From Effrenium voratum (taxonomy: Eukaryota; Sar; Dinophyceae; Suessiales; Symbiodiniaceae): 64,000 nucleotides of DNA. The stretch spans positions 69,501 to 133,500 of the forward strand of contig CAUJNA010000582.1 in NCBI GenBank assembly GCA_963377175.1. Reading direction: 5' to 3'. Both the position numbers and the translations under genes were made by a program. This document shows, in pieces, positions 63,991 through 64,000 of the stretch; within the stretch, counting starts at the first letter, position 1; every line of letters starts with the position of its first letter. Under the pieces are notes generated by a model. It had not been told where the DNA came from. It did not search any database and saw only the letters and a list, made by a program, of their open reading frames with translations.

Positions 63991-64000
63991 CCTCCAGCAT

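Noticed and set aside
1..64000. Bacterial-type features: operons, Shine-Dalgarno sites, CRISPR arrays, insertion sequences, tRNA and rRNA genes
   Set aside because: None found; intron structure, gene families and repeats are eukaryotic. The satellite at 30.6 kb has no spacers, so it is not a CRISPR array.

Overview
The window looks like nuclear DNA of a dinoflagellate, most likely of the Symbiodinium/Suessiales type. Four things point there. Almost every stretch that reads as protein lies on the minus strand, so the 64 kb is one unidirectional gene block. The intron-rich genes use GC as well as GT donor sites, and exon phases fit only when GC donors are accepted. Genes occur as tandem copies. 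One 14-base stretch matches the core of the dinoflagellate spliced leader. Nothing bacterial (operons, ribosome binding sites, tRNA or rRNA genes, insertion sequences, CRISPR) was seen. Gene models were read by eye; exon borders are approximate unless stated.

Layout, left to right, all genes on the minus strand. 0-1 kb: N-terminal helix-hairpin-helix exons of a family X DNA polymerase that runs off the left edge. 1.4-2.4 kb: an intronless organelle-type translation initiation factor IF-3. 3.0-14.1 kb (A1) and 15.5-27.0 kb (A2): two copies of an 11 kb block. Each carries a multi-exon gene for a Gln-rich/coiled-coil/EF-hand/SH3-like protein and the last exons of an unknown gene. 14.1-15.4 kb (B1) and 36.3-37.7 kb (B2): two copies of the central part of an ADP-ribosylglycohydrolase gene, including an intronic minisatellite. 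The intact gene runs 34.5-38.5 kb; B1 is a broken fragment. A1+B1 and A2...B2 look like one tandem duplication in which the left unit lacks about 9.3 kb present in the right unit, with a 4-bp microhomology at the joint.

The 27-34 kb interior of the right unit holds C-terminal exons of a second ADP-ribosylglycohydrolase-like gene, an unknown exon at 29.3-29.7 kb, a 9-bp satellite and long pyrimidine tracts at 30.6-31.5 kb, and a Pro/Ser-rich disordered protein at 32.2-33.4 kb.

40.5-45.2 kb holds two nearly identical intronless genes for a 637-residue protein in which a YEATS domain appears to sit inside a von Willebrand A domain. This is the most unusual protein in the window. 45-54 kb is less readable: a possible HU-like exon, a roughly 55-bp degenerate repeat array, a charged Lys/Glu exon, a Cys-rich membrane protein and an acidic protein. 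54.8-58.2 kb is a pentatricopeptide-repeat gene. 58.7-60.7 kb is an intronless gene with an Ala-rich 28-residue coiled-coil repeat followed by BTB and BACK domains. 61.7-64 kb is a cyclic-nucleotide phosphodiesterase with a complete catalytic motif set spread over about a dozen short exons.

The genes do not form one pathway; they share direction and duplication history, not function.
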